Positions 10,142 to 18,578 of a stretch of 64,000 nucleotides of DNA are shown here, piece by piece. Every line of letters starts with the position of its first letter. The stretch's first letter is position 1. A program made the translations under genes and the position numbers. The DNA is from Shewanella salipaludis. Its GTDB lineage: Bacteria; Pseudomonadota; Gammaproteobacteria; Enterobacterales; Shewanellaceae. The DNA lies in contig NZ_JAAXYH010000011.1 in the NCBI RefSeq assembly GCF_012911865.1, positions 62,001 through 126,000 of the forward strand, in the 5' to 3' direction. The notes below the pieces were generated by a model that was not told the origin of the DNA, did no database searches, and saw only the letters and a list, made by a program, of their open reading frames with translations.

Positions 10142-11101
10142 TTAATTGAGTCTCAGCCTTATTTGCGCCGAGGTCTCATCCAGGCTGCAGACCCGGTTGC
10201 GCCCCTGTTGCTTGGCCAGATACAGGCCCTGGTCGGCCCTGTGCAGCAGCGTCTGCCAGTTGTCGCCTTGCCGGGGATACATGCTGGCAATGCCTATGCT
10301 GACGCTGACATGGGGCAGGCATGCGGAGCCGGCATGGGGGATGGCCTGTGCCTCCATGGCCTGACGCAAGCGCTCGGCCACCGCCAGGGCGCCGGTTTCG
10401 CTGGTCTCGGGCAGCAGCACCACGAATTCTTCACCGCCATAACGTGCCAGCAGATCGGCGGGGCGCAGCAGCTGCTGGCCCAGCGTCAGTGCCGTCTGCC
10501 TTATGCACTCGTCGCCGTGATTATGGCCGTAGCTGTCATTGAATTGTTTGAAATAATCTATGTCTATCATCAGCGCGGATAAGGGGTATTGGCTCGCGGC
10601 GGCGCGGCGCCACTCGCGTTCCAGCATGCAGTCGAAATGGCGCCGGTTGGCTATGCCGGTCAAGGCATCGGTACAGGCGAGCCGTGCCAGCCTGTCCGTG
10701 CGATTTTTGACTTCGAGGTGATTGCGCAGCCTGGCCTTGAGTATGGGGATGGAGAAAGGCTTGTTGACGAAGTCGATCGCGCCCAGCCGCAATCCCTGTT
10801 CTATGTCCGCTTCGTTGTTCTTGGCCGAGATGAAGATCACCGGAATATCGGCTGTGGCCTGATCTTGTTTCAGCCGCCGGCAGACCTCGAAACCGTCCAT
10901 GCCCGGCATCATGATGTCCAGCAGTATGAGATCCGGGGACAGTTCCCGTGCCAGTTGCAGGCCTTCCTCGCCGGATAGGGAGACCAGCAGTTCTATGCTC
11001 TCCTGCTGCAGGTTGGCGATCATCACATCCAGGTTGTCGACATTGTCGTCAACGACCAGAACACAAGGTTTGTCTGTCTGGGTATTCAAGGAATTTTCCA
11101 T
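10142..11101 (-). CDS. Response regulator diguanylate cyclase (REC-GGDEF)
   Basis: 319 residues from the chosen start MENSLN. The open frame continues upstream to an ATG at 11155, but that ATG lies inside the sigma-54 promoter proposed at 11139-11155, so 11101 is preferred. The receiver domain (about 15-130) has the VVDDN acidic pocket, LLDIMMPGMDG phospho-acceptor and a KP switch lysine. The GGDEF domain (about 165-310) has DIDYFKQFNDSYGH and an active-site RYGGEEF, so cyclic di-GMP synthesis is expected. Its receiver domain resembles that of the sigma-54 activator encoded divergently at 11307, which suggests a common kinase. First gene of the minus-strand series running to 5769. Confidence 0.88.
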   Translation of the reverse strand: MENSLNTQTDKPCVLVVDDNVDNLDVMIANLQQESIELLVSLSGEEGLQLARELSPDLILLDIMMPGMDGFEVCRRLKQDQATADIPVIFISAKNNEADIEQGLRLGAIDFVNKPFSIPILKARLRNHLEVKNRTDRLARLACTDALTGIANRRHFDCMLEREWRRAAASQYPLSALMIDIDYFKQFNDSYGHNHGDECIRQTALTLGQQLLRPADLLARYGGEEFVVLLPETSETGALAVAERLRQAMEAQAIPHAGSACLPHVSVSIGIASMYPRQGDNWQTLLHRADQGLYLAKQQGRNRVCSLDETSAQIRLRLN

Positions 11102-11138
11102 TGCGGCTCTGTGGTAAGAATAATGCCTGGCATAGCAG

Positions 11139-11155
11139 AGCAAGAAAAACGCCAA
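11139..11155 (-). promoter_or_regulatory. Sigma-54 promoter of the diguanylate cyclase series
   Basis: On the minus strand the sequence reads TTGGCGTTTTTCTTGCT, with GG and GC dinucleotides separated by exactly 10 bases, matching the -24/-12 pattern TGGC...TTGCW. It lies about 27 bases plus the initiation distance before the start codon at 11101. TATAAGCG-type sites lie 60-100 bp upstream, at 11215-11254. Confidence 0.68.
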
Positions 11156-11210
11156 CTTGATAAATTATTATATATCAGTGCATTATATTGGCACTCTTGG
11201 AACAGTCCAC

Positions 11211-11254
11211 CCCAGTGCTTATAGTTTTTCCTGGTCGCTTATAGGATCTTATAG
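11211..11254 (-). promoter_or_regulatory. Cluster of TATAAGC activator sites upstream of the cyclase
   Basis: Read on the minus strand: CTATAAGAT, CTATAAGCG and CTATAAGCAC at steps of about 10 and 20 bp. The 14-mer CCCAGTGCTTATAG (plus strand 11211-11224) recurs exactly at 24575-24588. Orientation and distance to the sigma-54 promoter match those of the two other clusters. Binding by the neighbouring activator is inferred. Confidence 0.55.
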
Positions 11255-11306
11255 CTTTGGGTTCCTATACTGTTTCGCATAATCATGTTTACTCCGGAGT
11301 TAGCTC

Positions 11307-12932
11307 ATGTCGCAACCACAGGTATTGATCGTCGACGATCAGCCGGACAACCTGGATGTTTTGGTCAATTATCTGGCCGACAGCGGCCTGGATCTCAGGG
11401 TCGCGCTGGACGCGGAGCAGGCGTTGCAGTTGGCGGCCCAGAGCACTCCGGCGCTGATGTTGCTGGACGTGATGATGCCAGGTATCGACGGCTTCGAACT
11501 CTGTCGCCTGCTGAAACAGGCCGAGGCCACCAAAGACGTGCCTGTGATCTTCATGAGCGCCCTGTCGGATACCCACAGCAAGGTGAAGGGCTTCAACGCC
11601 GGGGCAATAGACTTTATCAGCAAGCCGCTGCAGCGGGAGGAAGTGCTGGCGCGGATCCTGGCGCACCTGACGATACGCAGGCAACAGCAGGAGCTGGAGA
11701 GCAAGAACAGTGAGCTGGCGGGGCTGAACCTGGCGCTGCAGCAGCAGATTGACAGGCGCCAACAGGCGGAGGATGCACTGCAATTGGCGGACGAAAAGCT
11801 GTCCATGCTGAGTCGGCAGGAGGCCAGGTTATGGGGCATAGATGCCTTCATAGGCCAAAGCCGGGTCACTGCGCGCCTGCTGGATGAAGTACGGGATCTG
11901 CAGCTGGCGCCGCGCACCAATGTGCTGGTGCTGGGAGAAAGCGGCACAGGGAAGGAGTTGATTTCCCGGGCGATCCACTATGGCAGTGAGCGCAGCAACC
12001 GGCCTTTTGTTGCTGTGAACTGCTCGGCCATTCCCGCCGAGCTGGCCGATGCGGAATTTTTCGGCCATGTGAAGGGCGCCTATACCGGGGCCACGAGCGA
12101 CAGGCAGGGCTATTTCGTCAAGGCCGATGGCGGCACCCTGTTTCTCGATGAGATAGGCGACATGCCGCCGGCATTGCAGGCCAAGCTTCTCAGGGTGCTG
12201 GAAGACGGCATAGTGATCCCCATAGGCGGGAAAAGCAGTCGTCGGGTGGATGTGCGGGTGGTCGCGGCGACCAATGTCGACCTCAGGGCCAAGGTGCAGC
12301 ATAAGCAGTTTCGCCAGGATCTCTTCTTCCGTTTGGCCGGCTATCAGCTGAGCCTGCCACCGCTCAGGGAGCGCCCGGGTGACATAGCTCCCCTGGTCGA
12401 GCATTTCCTGCAGTTGCTCGCCTCCCAGATGGGGCGGGATAAGCCGGCGATCACCCGGGAGGCGTTACAGGCGCTGGGGCGCTATCATTATCCGGGCAAT
12501 GTGCGTGAGCTGAAGAACCTGCTCGAGTATGCCCTGATCGCCAGTCGGGGCAAGGGCATCAGGGCAGAGCACCTGCATTTTCTGGAACCTCTGCCCGCCG
12601 TGGGCCGGGACGCGCCGGCGGCACAGGCCGACCAAGCCGCCGCTGGGGTGATGAGCCCGAATGGGGGGCTTGCCGATGGACTTCACTCTGAAAGGCTGGT
12701 CTCTGCAAGCATACGCTCTGCAAGCACGGCGGGCGCCGGCGCGCCGCCGGACTCGGAGGAGGACGCGCTGTTGCGCTATGCCGGGGCCCAAGGGCGGATA
12801 GACAATACCGCCGCCCAGACCTTGCTGGGGGTGGATCATGGCCGCGCCTCCTACCTGTTGAAGAAACTGCACCGGGAGGGGCGACTCGTCAAGCAGGGAG
12901 AGCGCCGCTGGACCTATTACACGGCAGACTAG
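11307..12932 (+). CDS. Sigma-54 dependent response regulator with winged-helix-like C-terminus
   Basis: 541 residues, ATG preceded by CGGAG. A receiver domain (1-120; [19 protein letters not shown]) is followed by a coiled-coil linker (about 125-170) and an AAA+ sigma-54 interaction domain (about 180-420). The latter has Walker A GESGTGKE (about 211), the sigma-54 contact loop GAYTGA (about 258) and Walker [14 protein letters not shown] low-complexity linker leads to the last 60 residues, which lack the usual Fis-type helix-turn-helix. They read as a winged helix: [10 protein letters not shown], then [14 protein letters not shown], then a basic KQGERRW wing. It is encoded between two clusters of TATAAGCG sites, each leading to a sigma-54 promoter, and is the obvious candidate to activate both. 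Confidence 0.88.
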   Translation: MSQPQVLIVDDQPDNLDVLVNYLADSGLDLRVALDAEQALQLAAQSTPALMLLDVMMPGIDGFELCRLLKQAEATKDVPVIFMSALSDTHSKVKGFNAGAIDFISKPLQREEVLARILAHLTIRRQQQELESKNSELAGLNLALQQQIDRRQQAEDALQLADEKLSMLSRQEARLWGIDAFIGQSRVTARLLDEVRDLQLAPRTNVLVLGESGTGKELISRAIHYGSERSNRPFVAVNCSAIPAELADAEFFGHVKGAYTGATSDRQGYFVKADGGTLFLDEIGDMPPALQAKLLRVLEDGIVIPIGGKSSRRVDVRVVAATNVDLRAKVQHKQFRQDLFFRLAGYQLSLPPLRERPGDIAPLVEHFLQLLASQMGRDKPAITREALQALGRYHYPGNVRELKNLLEYALIASRGKGIRAEHLHFLEPLPAVGRDAPAAQADQAAAGVMSPNGGLADGLHSERLVSASIRSASTAGAGAPPDSEEDALLRYAGAQGRIDNTAAQTLLGVDHGRASYLLKKLHREGRLVKQGERRWTYYTAD

Positions 12933-12944
12933 CCGTGGATATGC

Positions 12945-12994
12945 TATAAGCGAAACCATGCCCTGTTATAAGCGTTCTGGCATGTCTTTAAGCG
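12945..12994 (+). promoter_or_regulatory. Phased TATAAGCG activator sites upstream of the YHYH gene
   Basis: TATAAGCG at 12945-12952 and 12967-12974 and TTTAAGCG at 12987-12994 are spaced 22 and 20 bp apart, on the same face of the helix and in the same orientation. They lie about 50-100 bp upstream of the -24 element at 13046, the usual position for sigma-54 activator sites. Confidence 0.6.
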
Positions 12995-13044
12995 TACTGC
13001 TGGTGTGACAGCGTAAGCACTTGATTGTTTGTGTTAAATTATGT

Positions 13045-13060
13045 TGGCAAGAAAGTTGCC
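13045..13060 (+). promoter_or_regulatory. Sigma-54 promoter of the YHYH operon
   Basis: TGGCAAGAAAGTTGCC has GG at 13046-13047 and GC at 13058-13059, exactly 10 bases apart, and the flanking bases match the TGGCAyr/TTGCw consensus well. It lies 43 bases before the ATG at 13103. Confidence 0.75.
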
Positions 13061-13102
13061 TCAATGTAAATGGATTTAATATGAACAACAGGGAGTTTTG
13101 CC

Positions 13103-14656
13103 ATGCAGCTTTCATCACAGTTTCCAGCTTATTTTTTACGCCTGCGCGGCTTGGCGCTGCTCTTGTCTGTCGGTCTGGCACTGACCGCCTGCGGCGGCGG
13201 GGGCAGTGCGGATGACGGCGGCACAGTTGCAGACAGCAGTGGTGGCGCCCCCGCCGGCGGCAGTCAGGGCAGCCAAAACGCGGCGCCCATCGCCTCGGCC
13301 GGCGAGGATCAATACAGCTTCGTCGGCGCCACCGTCACCCTGGATGGCCGCGGCAGCAGCGATGCCGACGGCGACAGCCTGAGCTACAGCTGGACCCTGG
13401 CGGAACAGCCGGCGGGCAGCCACAGCAGTCTCGGCAACGCCACCAGCGCCAGCCCCACCCTGGTACCGGATCAGTCGGGCAACTATTTGCTGAGACTGGA
13501 AGTCAGCGACGGCACTGAGATCAGTAACCTGGACGAAGTCAGCGTCACCGCCGCCGAGTGGTTGCTCAACACCAATGTCCGCTCGAGCTATATCAAGAGT
13601 AACGGCAATGGTGTGTTGGTGAACGTCCAGGGGCTGCAAACCTCGGCGTCGGCGGGCACCCACTACCTGACGGTGGCCACTACAGGCATTCCGGATTACA
13701 AAGTGACCCTCAGCCAGAGCGATGTGGACTGGCTGAATAACAGGCCCAAGGCTGCCAGCGATTTTTACGGTGGCGTGACCTCGGCCAAAGCCGGCGAGGC
13801 GATCGCCTTCGGTCAGAATATAGGCTACAAGCCTGTGGGCTCAAGTTGCAGCCTGGGTTATTGGCCGCCTGGCCCTGCATGTCCCTCCAATCAGAGCGCG
13901 CAACTCAAGCTGCCTACCGAGCCGGCCCCGGCTGGCGGCACCGCCTGTGCGACCTCGCTCAATACCATAGGCCTGATGCTCAACGGTGCTGCGGTATTCA
14001 ACTGGCAGGATGGCTCCAGCTACAACAATCAGCAGGTCTGGCTCAATCTGGCGCCTGTGTTCGAACAATACGACGTGGATATCTGCCAGGGCCATGCCCA
14101 GCAACAGGGCAATTACCATCATCACATGTACTCGGCTTGTCTGCAGACTTTGTTGGAGGATAACGGCAGCGGTCATTCCCCCATCTATGGTTTCGCCGCC
14201 GATGGTTACCCCATCTATGGTCCCTACACTATGCAGGGGGTGTTGGCGAAATCCGCCTGGATCAAGCGTGACTACAGCGCCGCATCGGTTTCCGGCTGTG
14301 GCGCCGACGGCGTGCGCAGTTGTCAGCTGGTGGATCAATACGATCTGAGCAAAGGCACCCAGAGCGTCAGCGCAGGACCGGACACAGATACCAATGTCAC
14401 TACCATGTCCGGCAACAGCATAGCCGCCGTCAGTGGTATCTATTTCGAAGATTATTATTACGATGCCGCTCTGACGGCCATGGGCGGGGAATACCTGGAC
14501 CAACACAACGGCCATGATCACGACGGCCTGGGCTACCACTATCATGTTACCGCCCAATCGGTAGCGGGCCAGCTGCAACCGGTATTCCCCTATCAGGTGG
14601 GGCCGACCTTCTACGGTGAGCTGCCCGCCGACACCTTTGCCAGTTGTGGCAACTAG
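13103..14656 (+). CDS. YHYH-domain lipoprotein with PKD-like domain
   Basis: 517 residues, start preceded by AGGGAG. The signal peptide ends in a lipobox LALTAC (Cys30), followed by a Gly-rich stretch with DD, so the protein is a lipoprotein. Residues about 55-155 form a PKD-like domain (GEDQYSFVGATVTLDGRGSSDADGD is its opening signature, here 13301-13376). The C-terminal half is a YHYH domain: GNYHHHMYSACL, GYPIYGPYT, HNGHDHDGLGYHYHV. The His clusters suggest metal binding, but the activity is unknown. The stop is followed directly by a Shine-Dalgarno sequence and the next gene, forming a two-gene operon behind the sigma-54 promoter. Confidence 0.85.
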   Translation: MQLSSQFPAYFLRLRGLALLLSVGLALTACGGGGSADDGGTVADSSGGAPAGGSQGSQNAAPIASAGEDQYSFVGATVTLDGRGSSDADGDSLSYSWTLAEQPAGSHSSLGNATSASPTLVPDQSGNYLLRLEVSDGTEISNLDEVSVTAAEWLLNTNVRSSYIKSNGNGVLVNVQGLQTSASAGTHYLTVATTGIPDYKVTLSQSDVDWLNNRPKAASDFYGGVTSAKAGEAIAFGQNIGYKPVGSSCSLGYWPPGPACPSNQSAQLKLPTEPAPAGGTACATSLNTIGLMLNGAAVFNWQDGSSYNNQQVWLNLAPVFEQYDVDICQGHAQQQGNYHHHMYSACLQTLLEDNGSGHSPIYGFAADGYPIYGPYTMQGVLAKSAWIKRDYSAASVSGCGADGVRSCQLVDQYDLSKGTQSVSAGPDTDTNVTTMSGNSIAAVSGIYFEDYYYDAALTAMGGEYLDQHNGHDHDGLGYHYHVTAQSVAGQLQPVFPYQVGPTFYGELPADTFASCGN

Positions 14657-14665
14657 GAGGTCATC

Positions 14666-15223
14666 ATGAGCAGACTCATTTTCGGTGCGCTGTTGCTGCT
14701 GTGTCTGGCCGCGCGCGCCGACGCCCAACAGGCCATGGCCGTGTCCGAAACCGCAGTGCCCGAAACAGCCGGTTCCGTAATGCCAGGTCATCCAATGGCA
14801 GGGCCCGAGATGGCCAGCATGGTGCACGACTATGGGCCCATTCAGGTGCCGGATGACAGCCCCTTGCCCGAGTTGGCGCTGGTGTTGCACCGCGATGCCA
14901 TGTCCGGCATCAATCTGCACCTGGCATTGCGTCACTATGCTTTGGGGCCTCCGGAGCAGGCCGCGGTCGGGAAGATGCTCAATGGTCACGCCCATCTCTA
15001 TGTGAACGGCAAGAAAATCCAGCGTCTCTACGGGCCGGACGTGCACTTGCCCGCCGGGCTGTTTAAGCCGGGCATCAACCTGGTGCTGGTATCGCTCAAT
15101 GCCCACAGTCACGCCGTCTGGCAAGATGGCGACAAGCAGCTGTTGGCATCGAGTTTCATCAACCCGGAGGCAGATAAGTTGGTGCTGTACAGTTTCAGCA
15201 GTGCACCGTTGACGGAGGATTAA
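14666..15223 (+). CDS. Small secreted Met/His-rich protein, function unknown
   Basis: 185 residues. A strong ribosome binding site (TAGGAGG) overlaps the stop of the YHYH gene. Signal peptide MSRLIFGALLLLCLAARADA. The mature N-terminus is rich in Met, His and Pro (MPGHPMAGPEMASMVHDYG), followed by an all-beta domain with GHAHLYVNGKKIQRLYG and NAHSHAVW. The latter is the kind of compact domain seen in small periplasmic metal-related proteins, but I do not recognise the family with certainty. Co-transcription with the His-rich YHYH lipoprotein suggests they act together at the cell envelope, possibly with a metal. That is inference. Confidence 0.75.
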   Translation: MSRLIFGALLLLCLAARADAQQAMAVSETAVPETAGSVMPGHPMAGPEMASMVHDYGPIQVPDDSPLPELALVLHRDAMSGINLHLALRHYALGPPEQAAVGKMLNGHAHLYVNGKKIQRLYGPDVHLPAGLFKPGINLVLVSLNAHSHAVWQDGDKQLLASSFINPEADKLVLYSFSSAPLTED

Positions 15224-16155
15224 CCATACAAGCGCTTTAAGACGACCTCTGAGCTTCAGGGGGTGTCTGTCGTGGGCCTTCAGCCCACACCCGAACAAGG
15301 AGGACTGCTCGTCCTATCCTCCTTGCATCCACCATGACGCCCCGACGAAGTTGTATTCCTTGTGCTTATTCGAAAATAACTAACGCTTCCGATGGATGCG
15401 GATTATATCCCTATAATCCAACCCAGCTTGGCAGTCCCTGCCGTGCGCTCATAGGCTCGAAAATCACCGCTTTTCATTCGCCCCTGCCCCCGCGAAAGCT
15501 GAGCTGACATCCTGTCAGCCCCACGCCATTTTCTTCAACGCCCTGCGGCAACTTCGATGGGGAGGGTGGCAAGCTGTAAACTCGGCATCACTAACAGGTT
15601 TGGGTGATGAGATGATCACCTCGGTCATGAGGCGTTGTGTTAACAATGACACTCTCGATTGAGCATAGGGGGGACTCACTGGGTAAAGTGTGGCTGCAAA
15701 GTAAGTTTGCAGCCCATCACCTGCCGTGGGCCTGCGTACTGCTCTTATATCAGGAGCATCAGTGACACGGCGGCTCTTGATCTCAAAAGAGTCATCCTTG
15801 TAGCCTCGACGGCGACAAATGCTTCCCTGCACAACAGCCAGCTCGCCATCCATGGCTCTCGTTCGCAACATATCGCCATGCGATGCTCACCCTGTCGCCA
15901 ACGGTCACTGGCGCAGCAGTGCTTCTTTTGGTGTACTCATAGGTATTGATAGTCACTGTAGCACAGAGGTTCTTCGGACCATTTATCGCAGACAGTATTG
16001 TGGGTGTGCCATCTCTTTGATTGACGGAATGTCGTAGTCACTTGTTACACGGCCACTGCACCAGCCAAGGTTACTCCTGGATCTCAGCAATGCAGCAAGC
16101 CGGCGTCGCTATTATTGCTTGTCTTCAGTCCTCATGAGTCTGCCAGGCGAGGGCA
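15224..16155. other. Hairpin-rich stretch without a convincing gene, possible interspersed repeat
   Basis: No open frame here has a credible start, ribosome site or protein character; a 118-codon minus-strand frame (15515-15871) is Arg/Ser-rich and unlikely. There are perfect hairpins: GTGGGC/GCCCAC at 15272-15288; CAAGGAGGA/TCCTCCTTG at 15296-15325; GGCTGCAAA/TTTGCAGCC near 15690-15713; and a long nested stem with CTGCCGTG/CACGGCGG and TGCTC/GAGCA around 15719-15775. The pattern suggests structured RNA or an interspersed element read on the minus strand. A decayed group II intron was considered, but no domain V sequence or reverse transcriptase was seen. Confidence 0.35.
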
Positions 16156-16518
16156 TCAATTGTTAACGCCAAGCTGTCCCCGTGCCTTCAGTTTGTGGCC
16201 AACTTTGACTATCGCGTCCAGCGCGGGGAGCAGTTCGCGACCGAGTTCGGTCAATTCGTATTCTACTGAAGGCGGTGAGGTGTCCCTGACATGACGTTGA
16301 ACGACACCACGCTCTGTCAGCTCTGACAGCCGTGTCGACAACACTTTTGCCGAAATAGGCGGAATGTCGATTCGCAGCTCGTTGAATCTCCGCGGTCCCA
16401 TGCGCAAACACCAGATGACGTTCGGTGCCCACGCCCCCGCGATCACCGCCATGCATTCGGTCAGCATGCAGGGCTCGGGTGGTGCAGGGCTTCTATTAAT
16501 CCTAACTTTCAGTGACAT
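16156..16518 (-). CDS. HxlR-family transcriptional regulator
   Basis: 120 residues. Typical HxlR layout: an N-terminal Cys (Cys17, PCMLTECMAVIAGAW), a winged helix with FNELRIDIPPISAKVLSTRLSELTERGVV and a wing YELTELGRELLPAL. Family members repress or activate detoxification genes and often respond to aldehydes, quinones or oxidants through the N-terminal Cys. It is divergent from the GST/NTF2-like/tautomerase/YdcZ genes with 124 bp between them, so it most likely controls these. The inducer is unknown. Confidence 0.88.
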   Translation of the reverse strand: MSLKVRINRSPAPPEPCMLTECMAVIAGAWAPNVIWCLRMGPRRFNELRIDIPPISAKVLSTRLSELTERGVVQRHVRDTSPPSVEYELTELGRELLPALDAIVKVGHKLKARGQLGVNN

Positions 16519-16521
16519 AAG

Positions 16522-16585
16522 AGTAACCAGGTTTCCATGAGGTAACCCAATTCTATCAGCAAATACAAGGTTACTTCTAGTAATC
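16522..16585. promoter_or_regulatory. Putative HxlR operator region
   Basis: The divergent intergenic region holds related elements: GTAACC at 16523, GGTAACCC at 16541-16548, and a near-palindrome TTACTTCTAGTAA at 16571-16583. HxlR proteins bind short dyads of GTAAC/GTTAC type, so these are candidate sites for the regulator at 16156. No experiment supports this here. Confidence 0.4.
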
Positions 16586-16642
16586 TAATATCCAGTTGAT
16601 ATTATCTGTGCGTCTACTACCACAACCAAAGGACTGACCCAC

Positions 16643-17272
16643 ATGAAGCTATATTACAAACCCGGTGCCTGCTCCATGGCCTCACACATAGTACTCAATG
16701 AGCTGGAGCTCAGCTTTTCCCTCGAGCGCACGGACACGGCGCAGGGCATTACCGAGACGGGGCGGCAGTATGCTGAAATTAACCCCAATGGCTACGTGCC
16801 GGCCCTGGAGCTGGAGCCCGGACTGGTATTGACTGAGAATGCCGCGATTCTCGAACACTTGGCCGATCTGGTGCCGACAAAAGGCCTGGCGCCCAAACCA
16901 GGCACTCTGGAGCGCTCGCGGCTGCGTGAATTACTCGCCTTCCTGTCAGCCGAGTTGCATAAGGCCTTCAGCCCGTTTTTCAGCGGCACAGAGCTGTCGA
17001 CCGAGGAGCGTCATGCAGCGCAAGCCAAGCTTGCCAGGCGGATCGCACCCCTCGAAGCCCGGTTGGCGGATGAGCGGCCTTTTCTGCTCGGAAACCAGTT
17101 CAGTGTCGCCGATGCCTATGCCTTCGTCATACTCAATTGGTCGCAATTCATCGGCTTCTCGCTTCAACCCTGGCCTTTTACTCAGGCATTTTTGGAAAGG
17201 CTGGGCGCGCACCCAAGTGTGGTGAAAGCTCTTGAAACCGAAGGGCTCCTGCCTGTGGGGGGATCGCGATGA
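16643..17272 (+). CDS. Glutathione S-transferase
   Basis: 209 residues, the normal length. Thioredoxin-fold N-terminal domain with MKLYYKPGACS, where Cys10 fits the catalytic cysteine of beta-class bacterial enzymes, followed by NPNGYVPALEL with the cis-Pro and LTENAAILEHL, which binds glutathione. The C-terminal helical domain is complete (FSVADAYAFVILNW). It overlaps the next gene by 4 bases and leads the operon divergent from the HxlR regulator. The role is probably detoxification of electrophiles; the exact substrate is unknown. Confidence 0.9.
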   Translation: MKLYYKPGACSMASHIVLNELELSFSLERTDTAQGITETGRQYAEINPNGYVPALELEPGLVLTENAAILEHLADLVPTKGLAPKPGTLERSRLRELLAFLSAELHKAFSPFFSGTELSTEERHAAQAKLARRIAPLEARLADERPFLLGNQFSVADAYAFVILNWSQFIGFSLQPWPFTQAFLERLGAHPSVVKALETEGLLPVGGSR

Positions 17273-17661
17273 GCGCATCAGCCGAGGTTCAGGCGCTGCT
17301 GGCGCAGTATTTCGATACCTTGTACTACTGCGACCTGGAAAAATTTGATGCGATTTTTCATCCCCTGGCCATCTACACCACGGCCGACGAGACGCCCTTG
17401 CTGCACAGGGATATGCCTTGCTACCGGGAGGTGCTGGCCCGGCGCGAGCCCCCGGCAGCGCGCAAGGAGCCGCGTCGAGATCTTATAGATGAAATTGAAT
17501 TTGCAGGCGAAAACACCGCGCTTGCCCGGGTTCGCTGTTCCTTCGGCGGCCGCGATTTCATCGACCTGCTGACCCTGGTCCGCAGCGAAGGCCGCTGGTA
17601 CATAATGGCAAAAATATTCCACGTGATTGCAGCCAATGGAGAGACTCATGCCCTACGTTAA
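17269..17661 (+). CDS. NTF2-like (lumazine-binding-like) protein
   Basis: 130 residues. It has the small alpha/beta cone fold pattern of SnoaL/NTF2-like proteins: an N-terminal helix with VQALLAQYFDTLYYCDLEKFDAIFH, a middle hairpin, and the ending RSEGRWYIMAKIFHVI. Such proteins are hydrolases, isomerases or binding proteins for small molecules. It overlaps the GST gene by 4 bases (ATGA) and the tautomerase gene start (17648) by 14 bases, so translation is coupled. Function in this operon is unknown. Confidence 0.8.
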   Translation: MSASAEVQALLAQYFDTLYYCDLEKFDAIFHPLAIYTTADETPLLHRDMPCYREVLARREPPAARKEPRRDLIDEIEFAGENTALARVRCSFGGRDFIDLLTLVRSEGRWYIMAKIFHVIAANGETHALR

Positions 17662-17881
17662 TATCAAGGTCACACGGGAAGGGGTGACAGAAACGCAAAA
17701 AGCCGCCCTGATAAAGGGGGTCACAGATCTCTTGGTCGAGGTGCTGCACAAGTCCCCGGCAACCACTATGGTCGTCATTGACGAAGTCGACCTGGACAAC
17801 TGGGGCATTGGCGGGCTGCCCGTCACCGACTATCGCCGGCTTGCGGCGACGTCGGGCCAGGGCAGTGGAAGCATGGAATAA
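17648..17881 (+). CDS. 4-oxalocrotonate tautomerase-like protein
   Basis: 77 residues from the chosen start. A longer frame starts at 17627, but only the ATG at 17648 gives MPYVNIKV, exposing the catalytic Pro1 after Met removal; GGAGAG lies just upstream. The rest fits the family: TETQKAALIKGVTDLLVEVLHKSP, MVVIDEVDLDNWGIGG. These enzymes shift double bonds in enol/keto acids or act on related substrates. The last base of its stop codon is shared with the ATG of the YdcZ-like gene. Confidence 0.88.
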   Translation: MPYVNIKVTREGVTETQKAALIKGVTDLLVEVLHKSPATTMVVIDEVDLDNWGIGGLPVTDYRRLAATSGQGSGSME

Positions 17882-18230
17882 TGGCCGCCTCAGTCGGCAT
17901 GGCGCTGGTCATGGGTCTTGTCATGATAGCAGCCGGGATGGGCATACCCGTCATGGCGGCACTCAACGGCGGGTTGGGGCTCAGGCTGGGCAATCCGGTC
18001 GCCGCTTCCAGTTTGCTGTTGAGTCTGGCGCTGCTGGTGAGCCTGGTCTTCACCCTTGGCAGGCCGCTGCCCGCCGCGGCGCAGTTCGCGGCTACGCCGC
18101 CGCATTATTTCATGGGCGGCTTTTTCGTCGCCTTCTACATACTCTCCATCACCTGGATTGCACCTAAGATTGGCATAGGCAATGCGATATTCTTGGTGCT
18201 GTGCGGTCAGATAGCCGCCTCGGCCCTGAT
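17881..18230 (+). pseudogene. YdcZ/DUF606-type small membrane transporter, truncated by the IS
   Basis: Four hydrophobic segments with GMGIPVMAALNGGLG, FFVAFYILSITWIAPKIGIGNAIFLVLCGQI (17 of these residues are typical of the family) mark a YdcZ/DUF606 half-size transporter of the DMT superfamily. About 116 codons are native. The frame then enters the left end of the IS3 element at 18231 and stops at 18264 after about 10 foreign residues. Family members usually run to about 140-150 residues, so the last membrane helix is missing and function is doubtful. The missing 3' end is not found after the IS. Confidence 0.75.
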
Positions 18231-18255
18231 TGATCTGCACCACTACTTTTGGACA
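18231..18255 (+). repeat. IS3 left terminal inverted repeat
   Basis: Begins TGATCTGCACCACTAC and matches the reverse complement of 19454-19478 over the first 15 bases, then diverges at four positions before a common TGGACA. Confidence 0.88.
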
Positions 18256-18293
18256 CCGAGCTAAGTGAGTAAAATCCCTTAACGAGGTGAAAA

Positions 18294-18578
18294 ATGACCA
18301 CTAAAACTAAACGTAAAATCCATACCGCTGAATTCAAAGCCGAGGCGTTAAAACTCGCCAGTCGAGTTGGTGTTGCCGCAGCGGCCAAAGAGTTGAAACT
18401 GTACGAGTCGCAAATCTATAACTGGCGTGCTACCAACGAGAGAAAATCCAGCACCAGTCAACGTGAAGCTGAACTGGCCGCCGAGGTGGCTAAGCTTAAA
18501 CGGCAACTCGCTGAGAAAACTGAGGATTTAGATATCCTAAAAAAGGCGGCCACCTACTTCGCGAAGAATCAAAAATAG
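18294..18578 (+). CDS. IS3 OrfA transposase component
   Basis: 94 residues. N-terminal helix-turn-helix (HTAEFKAEALKLASRVGVAAAAKELKLYESQIYNW spans it) followed by a leucine-zipper-like coil (AELAAEVAKLKRQLAEKTEDLDILKKA). It is preceded by AACGAGG. It binds the IS ends, and fused to OrfB by -1 frameshifting it makes the transposase. The slippery site lies at its LKK codons, 18539-18545. Confidence 0.9.
   Translation: MTTKTKRKIHTAEFKAEALKLASRVGVAAAAKELKLYESQIYNWRATNERKSSTSQREAELAAEVAKLKRQLAEKTEDLDILKKAATYFAKNQK
18539..18545 (+). promoter_or_regulatory. Programmed -1 frameshift heptamer A-AAA-AAG
   Basis: In the OrfA frame the codons are CTA AAA AAG, giving the classical IS3-family slippery heptamer. 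A shift to the -1 frame reads on through the OrfA stop as ...[17 protein letters not shown], the normal start of an OrfB domain. Confidence 0.82.

Noticed and set aside
13841-15298. 485-codon minus-strand frame over the YHYH operon
   Set aside because: Antisense to well-supported genes with signal peptides and ribosome sites; composition is that of a shadow frame.
15515-15871. 118-codon minus-strand frame
   Set aside because: No ribosome site, no family features, and it overlaps several strong hairpins; more likely structured or repeat DNA.
15600-16150. Decayed group II intron on the minus strand
   Set aside because: Hairpins resemble intron-type structure, but no domain V sequence, no catalytic triad and no reverse transcriptase frame were found.
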